Below, piece after piece: positions 28,259 through 38,043 of a DNA stretch of 64,000 bases. Origin of the DNA: Neorhizobium sp. (GTDB lineage Bacteria; Pseudomonadota; Alphaproteobacteria; Rhizobiales; Rhizobiaceae); NCBI GenBank assembly GCA_028283725.1, contig JAPWKC010000004.1:1865001-1929000 (forward strand), written 5' to 3'. A program made the position numbers and the translations under genes. The notes beneath the pieces are model-generated. The model saw only the letters and a program-made list of their open reading frames with translations. It made no database searches and was not told where the DNA came from. Positions within the stretch are counted from its first letter, which is position 1; every line of letters begins with the position of its first letter.

Positions 28259-28984
28259 ATGACAATCAAAGACGCCATGGTGCTTGCCGCTGGTCTTGGC
28301 ACACGGTTGCGGCCGATCACCGATACGATGCCGAAGCCGCTGGTGCCGGTCGCCGGCAAGCCGATGATCGACTATACGCTGGATGCGCTTAAGCAAGCCG
28401 GCGTCGAGCGGGCGGTCGTCAATGTCCACCATTTCGCCGACCAGATGGAAGCGCATCTGAAATCCTATGACGGGCTCGACATCCTGATTTCCGACGAGCG
28501 CGACGGGCTGATGAACAATGGCGGGGGTATCGTCAAAGGGCTGAAACAGCTTGGCCGCGACACCATCTTCGTGATGAATGCCGACCTCTTCTGGGTGGGC
28601 GAGACACCGGGCGAACCGGGCAATCTCGAAAAGCTTTCCACCTTCTTCGACCCCGAAACGATGGACATGGCGATGCTCTGCGTGCGGATGGAACACACGA
28701 CCGGGCATAACAATGTCAATGATTTCAGCCTCGATGCCGATGGCAAATTGATGCGCTTTCGCGACGATCCGTCCAATCCGATCGTCTATGCCGGCGCCTT
28801 TGCGATGAAGCCGGAATTTCTCGACGACGCACCGGACGATGCCTTCAACATCAACATCTATTTCGACAAGGCGATTGCCAGGGGCCGGCTCTTCGGCATG
28901 ATGATGTCAGGCGAATGGATCACCGTCGGCACGCCGGAGGCCCTGCCTCAGGCCGAAGCGGTGATCGCCCGGCACCGGCGATAA
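28259..28984 (+). CDS. murU: N-acetylmuramate 1-phosphate uridylyltransferase MurU-like
   Basis: A 241-residue nucleotidyltransferase. The NTP-binding signature is A-A-G-L-G-T-R-L-R-P-I-T with K-P-L-V-P-V-A-G-K-P, and N-A-D-L-F-W carries the metal-binding Asp. With the AmgK domain just upstream it would turn MurNAc into UDP-MurNAc, bypassing de novo synthesis, as shown for Pseudomonas AmgK/MurU. The MurU assignment rests on that neighbourhood; sugar specificity is not readable from sequence. Confidence 0.85.
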   Translation: MTIKDAMVLAAGLGTRLRPITDTMPKPLVPVAGKPMIDYTLDALKQAGVERAVVNVHHFADQMEAHLKSYDGLDILISDERDGLMNNGGGIVKGLKQLGRDTIFVMNADLFWVGETPGEPGNLEKLSTFFDPETMDMAMLCVRMEHTTGHNNVNDFSLDADGKLMRFRDDPSNPIVYAGAFAMKPEFLDDAPDDAFNINIYFDKAIARGRLFGMMMSGEWITVGTPEALPQAEAVIARHRR

Positions 28985-29059
28985 GCATACCCGCTGAAAC
29001 CGCGGGAAGACCGCTGCGCCCTTTTCGCAGCAATGACAGCAAACCGAAAGGCAGACGCA

Positions 29060-32000
29060 ATGGTTCGGCACAAGCGGATCTTTTCCATTCCGCCCGGCGC
29101 GCCCTTTCTGAAGACGCTGGCGGCGGCCCTGCTCGACGGGCGGCTGAACGATGCCTTCCGCTATGATCCCGACGATGCGCTGTCGCTCTCGACCGTGACC
29201 ATCTTCGTGCCGACGCGGCGTTCGGCGCGTGTGCTGCGCTCGGAATTCGTCGATCTTCTCGGCGGCCGCTCGGCCATTCTCCCGGTCATCCGGCCGCTCG
29301 GCGAAACCGATGACGACAGCGGCTACTTCGATCTCGTCGCGCCGGAAGAGATGGATCTGGCGCTACCGATCGGGGCTACGTCGCGGCTCTTGGAACTTGC
29401 GCGGCTGATCCTCGCCTGGCGCAACCAGCTGCCGAAAGTCGTGCTCGACATCCATACGGAAAGCCCGCTGGTTGCCCCTGCAAGCCCGGCCGATGCCGTG
29501 TGGCTGGCGCGGGCGCTGGCGGAACTGATCGATTCCATCGAGACCGAAGAGCGCGACTGGACGGATCTCGACAATCTCCAGACCGGCGAACATGCGCTTT
29601 GGTGGCAACTGACAGCCGAGTTCCTGAAGATCGCCAGCGCGTTTTGGCCGACACGGCTGGAAGAGCTGCGCCGTTCCTCGCCTGCCCGTCACCGCGCTGC
29701 CATCCTGCGGGGCGAGATGCGTCGGATCATGACCAGGGATCATCGCGGGCCGGTGATCGTCGCCGGTTCGACCGGCTCGGTGCCGGCCGCCGCCGACCTG
29801 ATTGCGGCGATTGCCGATCTCGACAATGGCACTGTCGTGCTTCCCGGCCTCGACCTCACCATGCCTGACGATCAATGGGCGATGCTGGAGGATGACGGCT
29901 TTCTCGGCCGGCCGGACCCGGCGAGCCGCAGCCATCCGCAATTCGGCCTCAACCGGCTGATGAAGAAGATGGGCGTCGAGCGCGACGAGGTCGTCTCGCT
30001 CGCCACGGTATCGGACGCCATCGATTTTCGTGCCGAGACGTTTTCGCAGGCGCTGGTGCCGGCAGCGGCCACCGATGGCTGGACGCGCTGGCGGCAGGAT
30101 CACGATCCGGCGCAGCTCTCATCCGCCTTTGCCGATGTGAGCCTGATCAAGGCCGCCAACGAGCGGGAAGAGGCCGTCGCCATCGCCATTGCGCTCAGGC
30201 TCGCGCTGGAAGATCCGGGCGAAAGCGGCGGACAGGCGCGCGCAGCGCTGATCACCCCCGATCGCGCGCTTGCAAGGCGCGTGACGGCGGAACTGGCGCG
30301 TTTCGGCATTCTTGCCGACGACACCGCCGGTGCACCGCTTTCCGGCACGCCGCAGGGCGGGCTCACGCAATTGCTTCTCGAAGCCACGCTTCGGCCGGGC
30401 GACCCGGTCGCGATCGTCGGGCTATTGAAACATCCGCTGCTGCGCTGCGGGCTCGCCGAGGCTGATTACATCGTCGCTGTCGAGGCTCTGGAAGTGCTGG
30501 CGCTGCGCGGCGGCGTGGGCGAGATGGATATTTCGCTTCTGGAGCCGACCCTCGACGAGCGATTGGCGAGCCACGAAAACGACCGGCACATGCCGCGCTG
30601 GCGGCAATCGCTGCCGGAGGATGCGATTGGCCGGGCCAAGGATCTCGCGACGCGGATCACCCGCGCCGTCGAGCCGCTGGTCGGCATGCTGGTGCGCACG
30701 GTGCCCGGCGAACGCGGCTTTTCCACGCGGTTGCCGCTCTCCGACTGGGCCACGCGCACCGGCCGGGTGCTCGAAGCGCTGTGTGTGGACGAGCGGGGCG
30801 ATCTGGCGCTGCTCTGGTCCGGCGGCGCGGGCGAGCGGCTCTCCTCGCTTCTCTCCGAGATCATCGAGACAGAAGGGCAGATGGAGGCCGACGGGCCGCA
30901 ATGGATCGATATCGTCATGGCGCTGACGACCGGCGAAGCGGTGAAACCGCGCTCGCTTTCCAATCCCCGCGTCTTCATCTTCGGCACGCTGGAAGCCCGG
31001 TTGCAGCGGGTCGATACGATGATCATCGGCGGATTGAACGAGGGATCGTGGCCCGGCCAGACGGTCAACAATCCGTTCCTGTCCCGCTCGATGAAGGGCG
31101 ATATGGGGCTGGAGCCGCCGGAGCGGCGGATCGGCCAGGTAGCGCATGATTACCAGATGGCCTGCGGCAGCCCGAAGCTGATCCTGTCGCGCTCGATGCG
31201 GCAAGGATCGACCCCGACCGTCGCCTCGCGCTGGCTGCAACGGCTGCTGGCGCTCGGCGGACAGGATTTCGAGCGGCAGCTTGCGGCGCGCGGCGAGAAT
31301 TTTCGCCGGTGGGCGACCGATATCGATAGCGGCGCGCGACAGGAGATGGCCAAGCGCCCTGCCCCGAAGCCGCCGGCTGAGCTGCAACCGGTGCGCTATT
31401 CCTTCAGCGAGGTGGGCAAGCTGCGCCGCGACCCCTATGCGATCCACGCCAGGCGCATCCTGAAGCTCGACCCCGTCGATCCGTTCAACCGCGATCCCGG
31501 CGCTTCCGAGCGCGGCACGCTCTATCACGCCATTATCGACCGCTACACGAAGGAAGGCCACAAGCCGGGCACGCCGATATCCCGCGAGGCGATGGAGCGG
31601 ATCACCGAAGAACTCTTCGATGCCGAGCTTCTGCCCGCCCATATCGACCGTGTCTGGCGGCCACGCTTCCAGGACGTTGCGCGCGCCTTTCTTGTCTGGG
31701 AAGAGCGGCGGGCCAGCGATATCCGCCAGACGCTGACGGAAGCCGGTGCCGGGTTCGAGGTGCCGGAGGCCGGTATCCGCGTTACCGGCATTGCCGACCG
31801 GATCGATATTCTCGGCAGCGGCGAGGCGGATATCATCGACTACAAGACAGGCCTCAGCCCCACCGTGTCGCAGGCCCGCGCGCTGCTCGATCCACAGCTG
31901 GCGCTGGAAGCCGCGGCGCTTGCCAATGGCGCGTTCCGCGATGTGGGCCCGCGCACGGCTGCGAACCTCATTTACGTCAGGCTTCGGCCCGGCGACCGGT

Positions 32001-32263
32001 TCCGCTCCGAACCGGTCAATAACGAGGGGTCGCGCGGCGCCAACACGAAATCCGCCTTCGACCTTGCCGGCGAGGCGATGGAACAGCTCACCCGTTTCGT
32101 CATCACGCTTCGGGAAGGCAGGGCCGGCTTTGCCTCGCGCATCGTGCCCTTCGCGCAAGGGGACTTTGGCGGCGAATACGATCATCTGGCGCGGGTGGCC
32201 GAATGGTCGACCGCAGACGACGACGATGGTGGTGATGGCGGCGATGCGGGCGGTGACGAATGA
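29060..32263 (+). CDS. addB: Double-strand break repair protein AddB
   Basis: About 1,067 residues of the alphaproteobacterial AddB family. The N-terminus (I-F-S-I-P-P-G-A-P-F-L) and T-I-F-V-P-T-R-R-S-A-R are characteristic. A RecB-type nuclease domain sits near the C-terminus (Y-S-F-S-E-V-G-K-L-R-R-D-P-Y-A at about 785, I-I-D-Y-K-T-G at about 925). With AddA it forms the helicase-nuclease that processes DNA ends for RecA. ATG 29060 follows AAAGG; ATG 29033 is an in-frame alternative. The stop overlaps the addA start (ATGA). Confidence 0.94.
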   Translation: MVRHKRIFSIPPGAPFLKTLAAALLDGRLNDAFRYDPDDALSLSTVTIFVPTRRSARVLRSEFVDLLGGRSAILPVIRPLGETDDDSGYFDLVAPEEMDLALPIGATSRLLELARLILAWRNQLPKVVLDIHTESPLVAPASPADAVWLARALAELIDSIETEERDWTDLDNLQTGEHALWWQLTAEFLKIASAFWPTRLEELRRSSPARHRAAILRGEMRRIMTRDHRGPVIVAGSTGSVPAAADLIAAIADLDNGTVVLPGLDLTMPDDQWAMLEDDGFLGRPDPASRSHPQFGLNRLMKKMGVERDEVVSLATVSDAIDFRAETFSQALVPAAATDGWTRWRQDHDPAQLSSAFADVSLIKAANEREEAVAIAIALRLALEDPGESGGQARAALITPDRALARRVTAELARFGILADDTAGAPLSGTPQGGLTQLLLEATLRPGDPVAIVGLLKHPLLRCGLAEADYIVAVEALEVLALRGGVGEMDISLLEPTLDERLASHENDRHMPRWRQSLPEDAIGRAKDLATRITRAVEPLVGMLVRTVPGERGFSTRLPLSDWATRTGRVLEALCVDERGDLALLWSGGAGERLSSLLSEIIETEGQMEADGPQWIDIVMALTTGEAVKPRSLSNPRVFIFGTLEARLQRVDTMIIGGLNEGSWPGQTVNNPFLSRSMKGDMGLEPPERRIGQVAHDYQMACGSPKLILSRSMRQGSTPTVASRWLQRLLALGGQDFERQLAARGENFRRWATDIDSGARQEMAKRPAPKPPAELQPVRYSFSEVGKLRRDPYAIHARRILKLDPVDPFNRDPGASERGTLYHAIIDRYTKEGHKPGTPISREAMERITEELFDAELLPAHIDRVWRPRFQDVARAFLVWEERRASDIRQTLTEAGAGFEVPEAGIRVTGIADRIDILGSGEADIIDYKTGLSPTVSQARALLDPQLALEAAALANGAFRDVGPRTAANLIYVRLRPGDRFRSEPVNNEGSRGANTKSAFDLAGEAMEQLTRFVITLREGRAGFASRIVPFAQGDFGGEYDHLARVAEWSTADDDDGGDGGDAGGDE

Positions 32264-35200
32264 TGGACGATCCGATGACCGATAACGATCTGGCAGATAT
32301 GATCGATGATGCGCTGCCCTCCGGCGACGATCCGAAAAAGCTGATCGACTGGACGACCGAGCGGCAATCGCTGGCCTCGGATCCCGACAGTTCGGCCTGG
32401 GTTTCGGCCAATGCCGGCTCCGGCAAGACGCATGTGCTGACCCAGCGCGTCATCCGGCTGCTGCTCGCTGGCTGCCGGCCGGCCGCGATCCTCTGCCTCA
32501 CCTATACGAAGGCTGCCGCGTCGGAAATGTCGAACCGCGTCTTCCAGCGGCTGTCGGAATGGACGGTTCTTTCCGATGAGGCGTTGCGCCTCCGGATCGA
32601 AACGATCGAGGGCGCAGTGCCCGACCGGGCGAAAATCGCCGAGGCGCGGCGGCTGTTTGCCAAGGCCTTGGAAACGCCCGGCGGCCTGAAGATCCAGACC
32701 ATCCACGCCTTTTGCGAGGCGCTGCTGCACCAGTTTCCGCTGGAGGCCAATGTCGCGGGGCATTTTTCCGTGCTCGACGATCGCGCGGCAACAGCGCTGC
32801 TTGCCGAAGCGCGGCGCTCGCTTTTAACCGCGACCTCTGCCGAAGACGAGGCGGATCTGGCGGAAGCCTTCGCCCATGTTCTCGATCTCGGTGACGAATT
32901 CGGATTGGAGACGCTGCTTTCCGACATCGTTTCCAACCGCACCGCGATCCGCCGCTTCACCGACCATGCCGACAGGCACGGCGGCATCGGCCCGGCGTTG
33001 AGGGAGCGGCTCGGGATCGGCGCTGCCGAGACCGAGGAGACGGTTGCGGCAAACTACTGGCCGCTGCCCGGCCTGCAGGGATTGACGCTCGACCTCTTCC
33101 TGTCGCTTGCCGACCAGAAGGGTGGCTCCAAGGTGACGGAGGTCGCCTATGGCCTGCGGCTTGCGGCCAGGGAACCGGACGCGATGGCGCGTGCCAAAAT
33201 TCTCGATGGCGTGTTCATGACCAGCACCGGCAAGCCGAAGGCTGACAGCTCGATCATCGCAAAGGCCATGCTGACGGCGGCACCCGACCTGATCGACGCC
33301 GTGGCGGAGGCGCGCGACCATATCGTCGAGGCCCGAGACCGGCTGCGGCTTCTCAAGATGTTTTCGGCGACGAAGGCGGCTCTGACTTTGGCCGAGAGGC
33401 TGAACGAGGATTACGAGGCGCTGAAAAGACGCCGCAGCCTGCTCGATTTCGAAGACCTGATCGCCCGCACCGCCGATCTTCTGACCCGCGACGGCGTGGG
33501 CGCCTGGGTGCATTACAAGCTCGATCAGGGGATCGACCATATTCTCGTCGACGAGGCGCAGGATACGAGCCCGATCCAGTGGACCGTCATCAAGTCGCTG
33601 GCGGAAGACTTTTTCTCCGGCGACAGCGCAAGGCCGGTGCGGCGGACGATCTTTGCCGTGGGCGACGAGAAACAGTCGATCTATTCCTTCCAGGGTGCAA
33701 GGCCCGAACGGTTCGAGGAGGAGCGGGCGCAGACCGAGCGGCAGGTGCGCGGCAGCGGCCAAAAGTTCCACCGGGTAAGACTTCCCCTCTCCTTCCGCTC
33801 GACCGTCGATGTGCTTGCCGCCGTCGACCAGGTGTTTTCCGTCGATGCCAATGCGCGCGGCGTGAGCAAGGAGGCGGTGGAGCATCGCTCCAACCGCATC
33901 GGCCATCCCGGCGCCGTCGATCTCTGGCAGACGATCGCGCCAGATATCGCCGAAAAGGAAGAGGACTGGACGGCGCCTTTCGATGCGACGCCCGACAAGG
34001 CGCCAGCCGCGATCCTTGCGCAGCGCATCGCCAACCGCATCGCCGAGATGATCACCAGCGAGACGATCATCGAGAAGAACCTGCGACGGCCGATCGAGCC
34101 GGGCGACATTCTGGTTCTGGTGCGCAAGCGCGACGCTTTCGTCAATGCGCTGACACGGGCCCTGAAGGCGCGCAAGACCGCCATTCCCGTTGCCGGTGCC
34201 GACCGCTTGCGGCTGACCAGCCATATCGCGGTGCAGGATCTTCTGGCGATCGGGCGGTTCCTGCTTCTGCCGCAGGACGATCTTTCGTTGTCTGCCCTAT
34301 TGAAAAGCCCGCTCTTCAACCTCACCGACGAGGACCTGATCGAGATTGCCGCCTATCGCAGCGAGGAGACGAGCGTCTGGGCGCGGCTGCGGGTGCTTTC
34401 CGAAGAAGATGGCTCACGCTTTGCCGATGCGGCCAAGCGGCTCGGGCAGCTTGTCGTTTTGGCGCGGGAATTGAGCCCGCATGATCTCTATGCCCGTATT
34501 CTCGGGCCGCTCGGCGGGCGCCGAAAATTTCTCGGCCGGCTGGGCAGCGAGGCGGGCGACATTCTCGACGAGTTCCTGACCTTCGCGATGGACCACGAGA
34601 CGAGCGGGCTTCCCGGCCTGCAGGCTTTCGTCTCCACCCTGGAAATGGAATCGCCCGAGGTGAAGCGCGAGCAGGATGGCGGGCGCAACGAGGTGCGGAT
34701 CATGACCGTGCATGCCTCGAAAGGGCTCGAGGCGCCGGTCGTCTTCCTCGTCGACAGCGGTTCGAAAGCTTTCGTTTCCTCGCATGTGCCGAAATTCCGG
34801 CTGTTGCGCGTCGGCGCGCAGGATGTGCCGGCATGGGTGCCGGGGAGCGGGCTTTCCAATGCGCTGACACAGGCGGACGACGCGCGGCTGAAAACGTCAA
34901 CGGAAGAAGAATATCGCCGGCTTCTCTATGTGGGCATGACGCGGGCGGCCGATCACCTTGTTGTCTGCGGCTATCGCGGCGTGCGTGAAAACCCGGAAAC
35001 ATGGCAGCAGATGATCGCATCCGCGCTGGCGCTCGATGGCGAGCGGGCGACGGCGACGACGTTTACCGGCCCCGGCGATGAATGGCAGGGGCTCACATGG
35101 CGGATGCCCTTCGTGCCGAAAAAAATCGAGAGCGTCGAGCGAAAGCCTGATGGCGCCGGGAAAGACATCGGCGATGGTGACGAGGAGGCCGCGTCCGGTG

Positions 35201-35997
35201 CGCAGGCGGTTGCGCCGACTGGCGAAAGGGCTGCGTTCGATGGCAGGGCCGCTGCATCCGCTGGCGACGGGGCTGGCTCTGCCCTGCCCGCGTCCTCTCC
35301 GGCCTCTGCGGCCTCGCCTCACTCCTCCCTGCCCGCTGCGCTCTTCCGGCCGCTACCGCCGTCGATCTCGCTGCCGCGGCCGCTCAGCCCGTCCGGCGCC
35401 GGCATGATGATCGATGACGATGCCGACGACCAGATCGTCACGTCGCCGCTGTTCGGCGACAAGGAAAAGGCCGGGCTTGCGCTGCAGAAGGGCCGGCTGG
35501 TGCACCGGATGCTGCAGATGCTCGTCGATTTCCCGTCGTCCGAGCGCGAGGGTGCGGCACGGCGCTATGCCGAGCGGGCCGCACGCTTCTGGCCGGTGGT
35601 GCATCGCGAGGCGCTTGTCCGCAACGTTCTGGCGGTGCTGGCGCATCCCTTTCTCGCCCCCGTCTATGGCGGGCAGAGCGAGGCGGAGGTCTCGATCATG
35701 GGCACGATTGCGATCGGGGCCCAGGATTTTGCGATTTCCGGCCGGATCGACCGGTTGGCGGTGCTCGACGACCGGGTCGTGATCGTCGATTACAAGACCA
35801 ATCGCTTTCCGCCCGATGATGCGGACCAGGCACCGCTTGCCCACCGGGCGCAGATGGCGATCTATCGCGAGATCCTTGCACCGCTTTATCCGGGCCGGAC
35901 GATCGACTGCGTGCTCGTCTATACGGAGACCGCGACTATCCTGAGGCTTCAAGAAGAACTTCTTGTCCGCTCGCTTGCGGAACTCAAAACAAAGTGA
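32260..35997 (+). CDS. addA: Double-strand break repair helicase-nuclease AddA
   Basis: 1,245 residues. UvrD/RecB helicase motifs are present: Q-S-L-A-S-D-P then A-N-A-G-S-G-K-T (motif I, about 49-56), D-E-A-Q-D-T-S-P (motif II), G-D-E-K-Q-S-I-Y-S-F-Q-G-A-R-P (motif III) and V-H-A-S-K-G-L-E-A-P (motif V). A C-terminal nuclease domain ends with V-D-Y-K-T-N. Between them, about residues 957-1047, lies an Ala/Ser/Pro/Gly-rich low-complexity stretch that lengthens the protein. It is the partner of AddB encoded immediately upstream. Confidence 0.95.
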   Translation: MMDDPMTDNDLADMIDDALPSGDDPKKLIDWTTERQSLASDPDSSAWVSANAGSGKTHVLTQRVIRLLLAGCRPAAILCLTYTKAAASEMSNRVFQRLSEWTVLSDEALRLRIETIEGAVPDRAKIAEARRLFAKALETPGGLKIQTIHAFCEALLHQFPLEANVAGHFSVLDDRAATALLAEARRSLLTATSAEDEADLAEAFAHVLDLGDEFGLETLLSDIVSNRTAIRRFTDHADRHGGIGPALRERLGIGAAETEETVAANYWPLPGLQGLTLDLFLSLADQKGGSKVTEVAYGLRLAAREPDAMARAKILDGVFMTSTGKPKADSSIIAKAMLTAAPDLIDAVAEARDHIVEARDRLRLLKMFSATKAALTLAERLNEDYEALKRRRSLLDFEDLIARTADLLTRDGVGAWVHYKLDQGIDHILVDEAQDTSPIQWTVIKSLAEDFFSGDSARPVRRTIFAVGDEKQSIYSFQGARPERFEEERAQTERQVRGSGQKFHRVRLPLSFRSTVDVLAAVDQVFSVDANARGVSKEAVEHRSNRIGHPGAVDLWQTIAPDIAEKEEDWTAPFDATPDKAPAAILAQRIANRIAEMITSETIIEKNLRRPIEPGDILVLVRKRDAFVNALTRALKARKTAIPVAGADRLRLTSHIAVQDLLAIGRFLLLPQDDLSLSALLKSPLFNLTDEDLIEIAAYRSEETSVWARLRVLSEEDGSRFADAAKRLGQLVVLARELSPHDLYARILGPLGGRRKFLGRLGSEAGDILDEFLTFAMDHETSGLPGLQAFVSTLEMESPEVKREQDGGRNEVRIMTVHASKGLEAPVVFLVDSGSKAFVSSHVPKFRLLRVGAQDVPAWVPGSGLSNALTQADDARLKTSTEEEYRRLLYVGMTRAADHLVVCGYRGVRENPETWQQMIASALALDGERATATTFTGPGDEWQGLTWRMPFVPKKIESVERKPDGAGKDIGDGDEEAASGAQAVAPTGERAAFDGRAAASAGDGAGSALPASSPASAASPHSSLPAALFRPLPPSISLPRPLSPSGAGMMIDDDADDQIVTSPLFGDKEKAGLALQKGRLVHRMLQMLVDFPSSEREGAARRYAERAARFWPVVHREALVRNVLAVLAHPFLAPVYGGQSEAEVSIMGTIAIGAQDFAISGRIDRLAVLDDRVVIVDYKTNRFPPDDADQAPLAHRAQMAIYREILAPLYPGRTIDCVLVYTETATILRLQEELLVRSLAELKTK

Positions 35998-36081
35998 GAA
36001 GACAAAGTCACATGCCGGGCATTGAAATGCGTCGCTGCCGGTCTCACATTTATCCCAACACGAATCGTCAAGGAGAGCCCG

Positions 36082-36402
36082 ATGGCTACCGTCAAAGTCG
36101 ATATTACCAATTTCCAGGCGGAAGTTCTTGAATCCGCCGAGCCCGTCGTCGTCGATTTCTGGGCCGAATGGTGCGGCCCGTGCAAGATGATCGCTCCGAG
36201 CCTCGAAGAGATCTCGACCGAACTCGCAGGCAAGGTGAAGGTCGCCAAGCTCAACATCGACGAGAACCCGGAATTGGCCGCCCAGTTCGGCGTCCGCTCG
36301 ATCCCGACGCTCGCCATCTTCAAGGGCGGCGAAGTGGCCGATATCTCGGTCGGCGCCAAGCCGAAGACCGCCCTTTCGGCCTGGATCTCCAGCGCCGCCT
36401 GA
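36082..36402 (+). CDS. trxA: Thioredoxin
   Basis: A 106-residue classical thioredoxin. The redox pair is in W-C-G-P-C (Cys31, Cys34), followed by the cis-proline loop S-I-P-T-L. The start at 36082 follows AAGGAGAGC. It stands 84 bp after addA, as in many Rhizobiales, and ends at a strong bidirectional terminator. Confidence 0.97.
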   Translation: MATVKVDITNFQAEVLESAEPVVVDFWAEWCGPCKMIAPSLEEISTELAGKVKVAKLNIDENPELAAQFGVRSIPTLAIFKGGEVADISVGAKPKTALSAWISSAA

Positions 36403-36422
36403 TTTTCGTTTCACGTGAATCC

Positions 36423-36456
36423 AAAAAGCCCGGCTGATCGATCAGCCGGGCTTTTT
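36423..36456. terminator. Bidirectional terminator between trxA and folC
   Basis: Perfect 34-bp palindrome: A5, a 12-bp arm GCCCGGCTGATC, its complement, then T5. It serves the convergent trxA and folC. Confidence 0.92.
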
Positions 36457-36493
36457 CGTTGGGTTCAAGCCACACTGTCTCAGGTCCAATGTC

Positions 36494-37846
36494 TCAGGTC
36501 GGCGGGGTGCCGTTGTCGGTGAGAACATTGCCGGCGAAATAGAGGGAGCCACCGATCAGGATGCGCGGCGGGCCGGCGCCTTCCGGCTGGCGGCGGGAGA
36601 TTTCCTCCAGCGCCTCGATGGTGGAACTTACCGGTTCTGCGACAAGGCCGGCGTCATAGGCGGCATTGGCGAGCACGACCGGATCGAGGCCCGCTTCGCT
36701 GTCGCGGATCCTGACCGTGAAGACATGTTCGGCAAGATCGGCAAAGGCGCGGAAATAGCCGACCGGATCCTTGGTGTTGATCATGCCGGTGACGAGATAG
36801 AGCGGCCGGGGCTGGCGTTCCTCGAAAGCGGCCATGGCTTCCGCGATCGCTTCGCCGCCGGCCGGGTTGTGGCCGCCGTCGAGCCAGATCTCGGCACCTT
36901 CCGGCGCATGCTGGAGAAGCTTTCCCTCGGTCAATTTCTGCAGGCGGGCCGGCCATTCGACCGTTTCCATCGCCTTTTCCATCATCTCGTCGGTGACGGT
37001 GAAACCGGCGGCCTTCACCGCGCGGATGGCGGCGGCGGCATTGGCATATTGATGGCGGCCGGGAAGACGCGGCAGCGGCAGATCGTGCAGACCATCCTCA
37101 TCCTGATAGACGAGCCGGCCGAATTCCTCATGGGCGGAAAAATCCTGGGCGTAGACGGCGAAGGGGCAGCCAAGACGTTCGGCGGTCGAGATCAGCACCT
37201 CGCGGGCGGCATCGAATTCCTGCTGGCCGATGACGACGGGACGGCCGCGCTTCATGATACCGGCCTTTTCGGCGGCGATCAGTTCCACCTTGTCGCCGAG
37301 ATAGGCCTGATGATCGAGCGCGATCGGCATGATGACCGAGACGGCGGGGTTCGCAATGACATTGGTCGCATCGAAACGGCCGCCGAGCCCGACTTCCAGC
37401 ACAACGGCATCGGCCGGTTGTTCGGAAAAGAGCATGAATGTGGCTGCGGTCAGGATCTCGAAAACGGTGATCGGCTGGCCGGCATTGGCGTCGGCGATGC
37501 GGCGCAGGACGTCGGTGAGCATCGCGTCTTCCACGAGACGGCTGCGGCCGCCCTTCACCCCTATCCTGTAACGCTCGTGCCAGTTGACCAGATGCGGCGA
37601 GGTGTGGACATGAGTGGCATAACCGCCGGCTTCGAGAAGCGCGCGGCAAAACGCGGTCGTCGAGCCCTTGCCGTTGGTGCCGGCCACATGGATGACCGGC
37701 GGCATGTTCAGATGCGGATTGCCGAGAACCGCAAGAAGCCGCGTGATGCGGTCGAGCGAGAGGTCGAACCCTTTCGGGTGAAGGGTCATCAGCCGCTCGA
37801 TCTCGCGTTCGGCTTCACTCGTCACGGGGCCGTTCTTCGTCGTCAT
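36494..37846 (-). CDS. folC: Folylpolyglutamate synthase / dihydrofolate synthase
   Basis: A 450-residue Mur-ligase-fold enzyme. The P-loop is H-V-A-G-T-N-G-K-G-S-T and the folate-family D-G-G-H-N-P-A-G motif is present. It adds glutamate to dihydropteroate and folates. ATG 37846 has GGAG at good spacing; the frame is open to 37918 without one. It is the last gene of the trpFBA-accD-folC run. Confidence 0.96.
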   Translation of the reverse strand: MTTKNGPVTSEAEREIERLMTLHPKGFDLSLDRITRLLAVLGNPHLNMPPVIHVAGTNGKGSTTAFCRALLEAGGYATHVHTSPHLVNWHERYRIGVKGGRSRLVEDAMLTDVLRRIADANAGQPITVFEILTAATFMLFSEQPADAVVLEVGLGGRFDATNVIANPAVSVIMPIALDHQAYLGDKVELIAAEKAGIMKRGRPVVIGQQEFDAAREVLISTAERLGCPFAVYAQDFSAHEEFGRLVYQDEDGLHDLPLPRLPGRHQYANAAAAIRAVKAAGFTVTDEMMEKAMETVEWPARLQKLTEGKLLQHAPEGAEIWLDGGHNPAGGEAIAEAMAAFEERQPRPLYLVTGMINTKDPVGYFRAFADLAEHVFTVRIRDSEAGLDPVVLANAAYDAGLVAEPVSSTIEALEEISRRQPEGAGPPRILIGGSLYFAGNVLTDNGTPPT

Positions 37847-37873
37847 CCCGCACTCCGTCTCTCGATGGCCTGC

Positions 37874-37973
37874 GAGCATTCTCGCCTTTCTTCGAAACGC
37901 GAGAATGCTCGATCTCATTGTTTCTACGCAATTCCAGCCGCAAAACCGGTTTCCACGTCTGCTGGAATTGCTT
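37874..37973. repeat. Rhizobial palindromic element, copy D
   Basis: 100 bp closely matching copy A at 3783-3886, between accD and folC. Arms GAGCATTCTCG / CGAGAATGCTC are perfect, so the first hairpin is stronger than in copy A. Second half has CAATTCCAG / CTGGAATTG. Confidence 0.75.
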
Positions 37974-38043
37974 CCATGACTGCTGATACCGTCACCGGCG
38001 CATTACAGGCCATGCGCCGGGAAGGCGCATGGCAATTTCAGGA

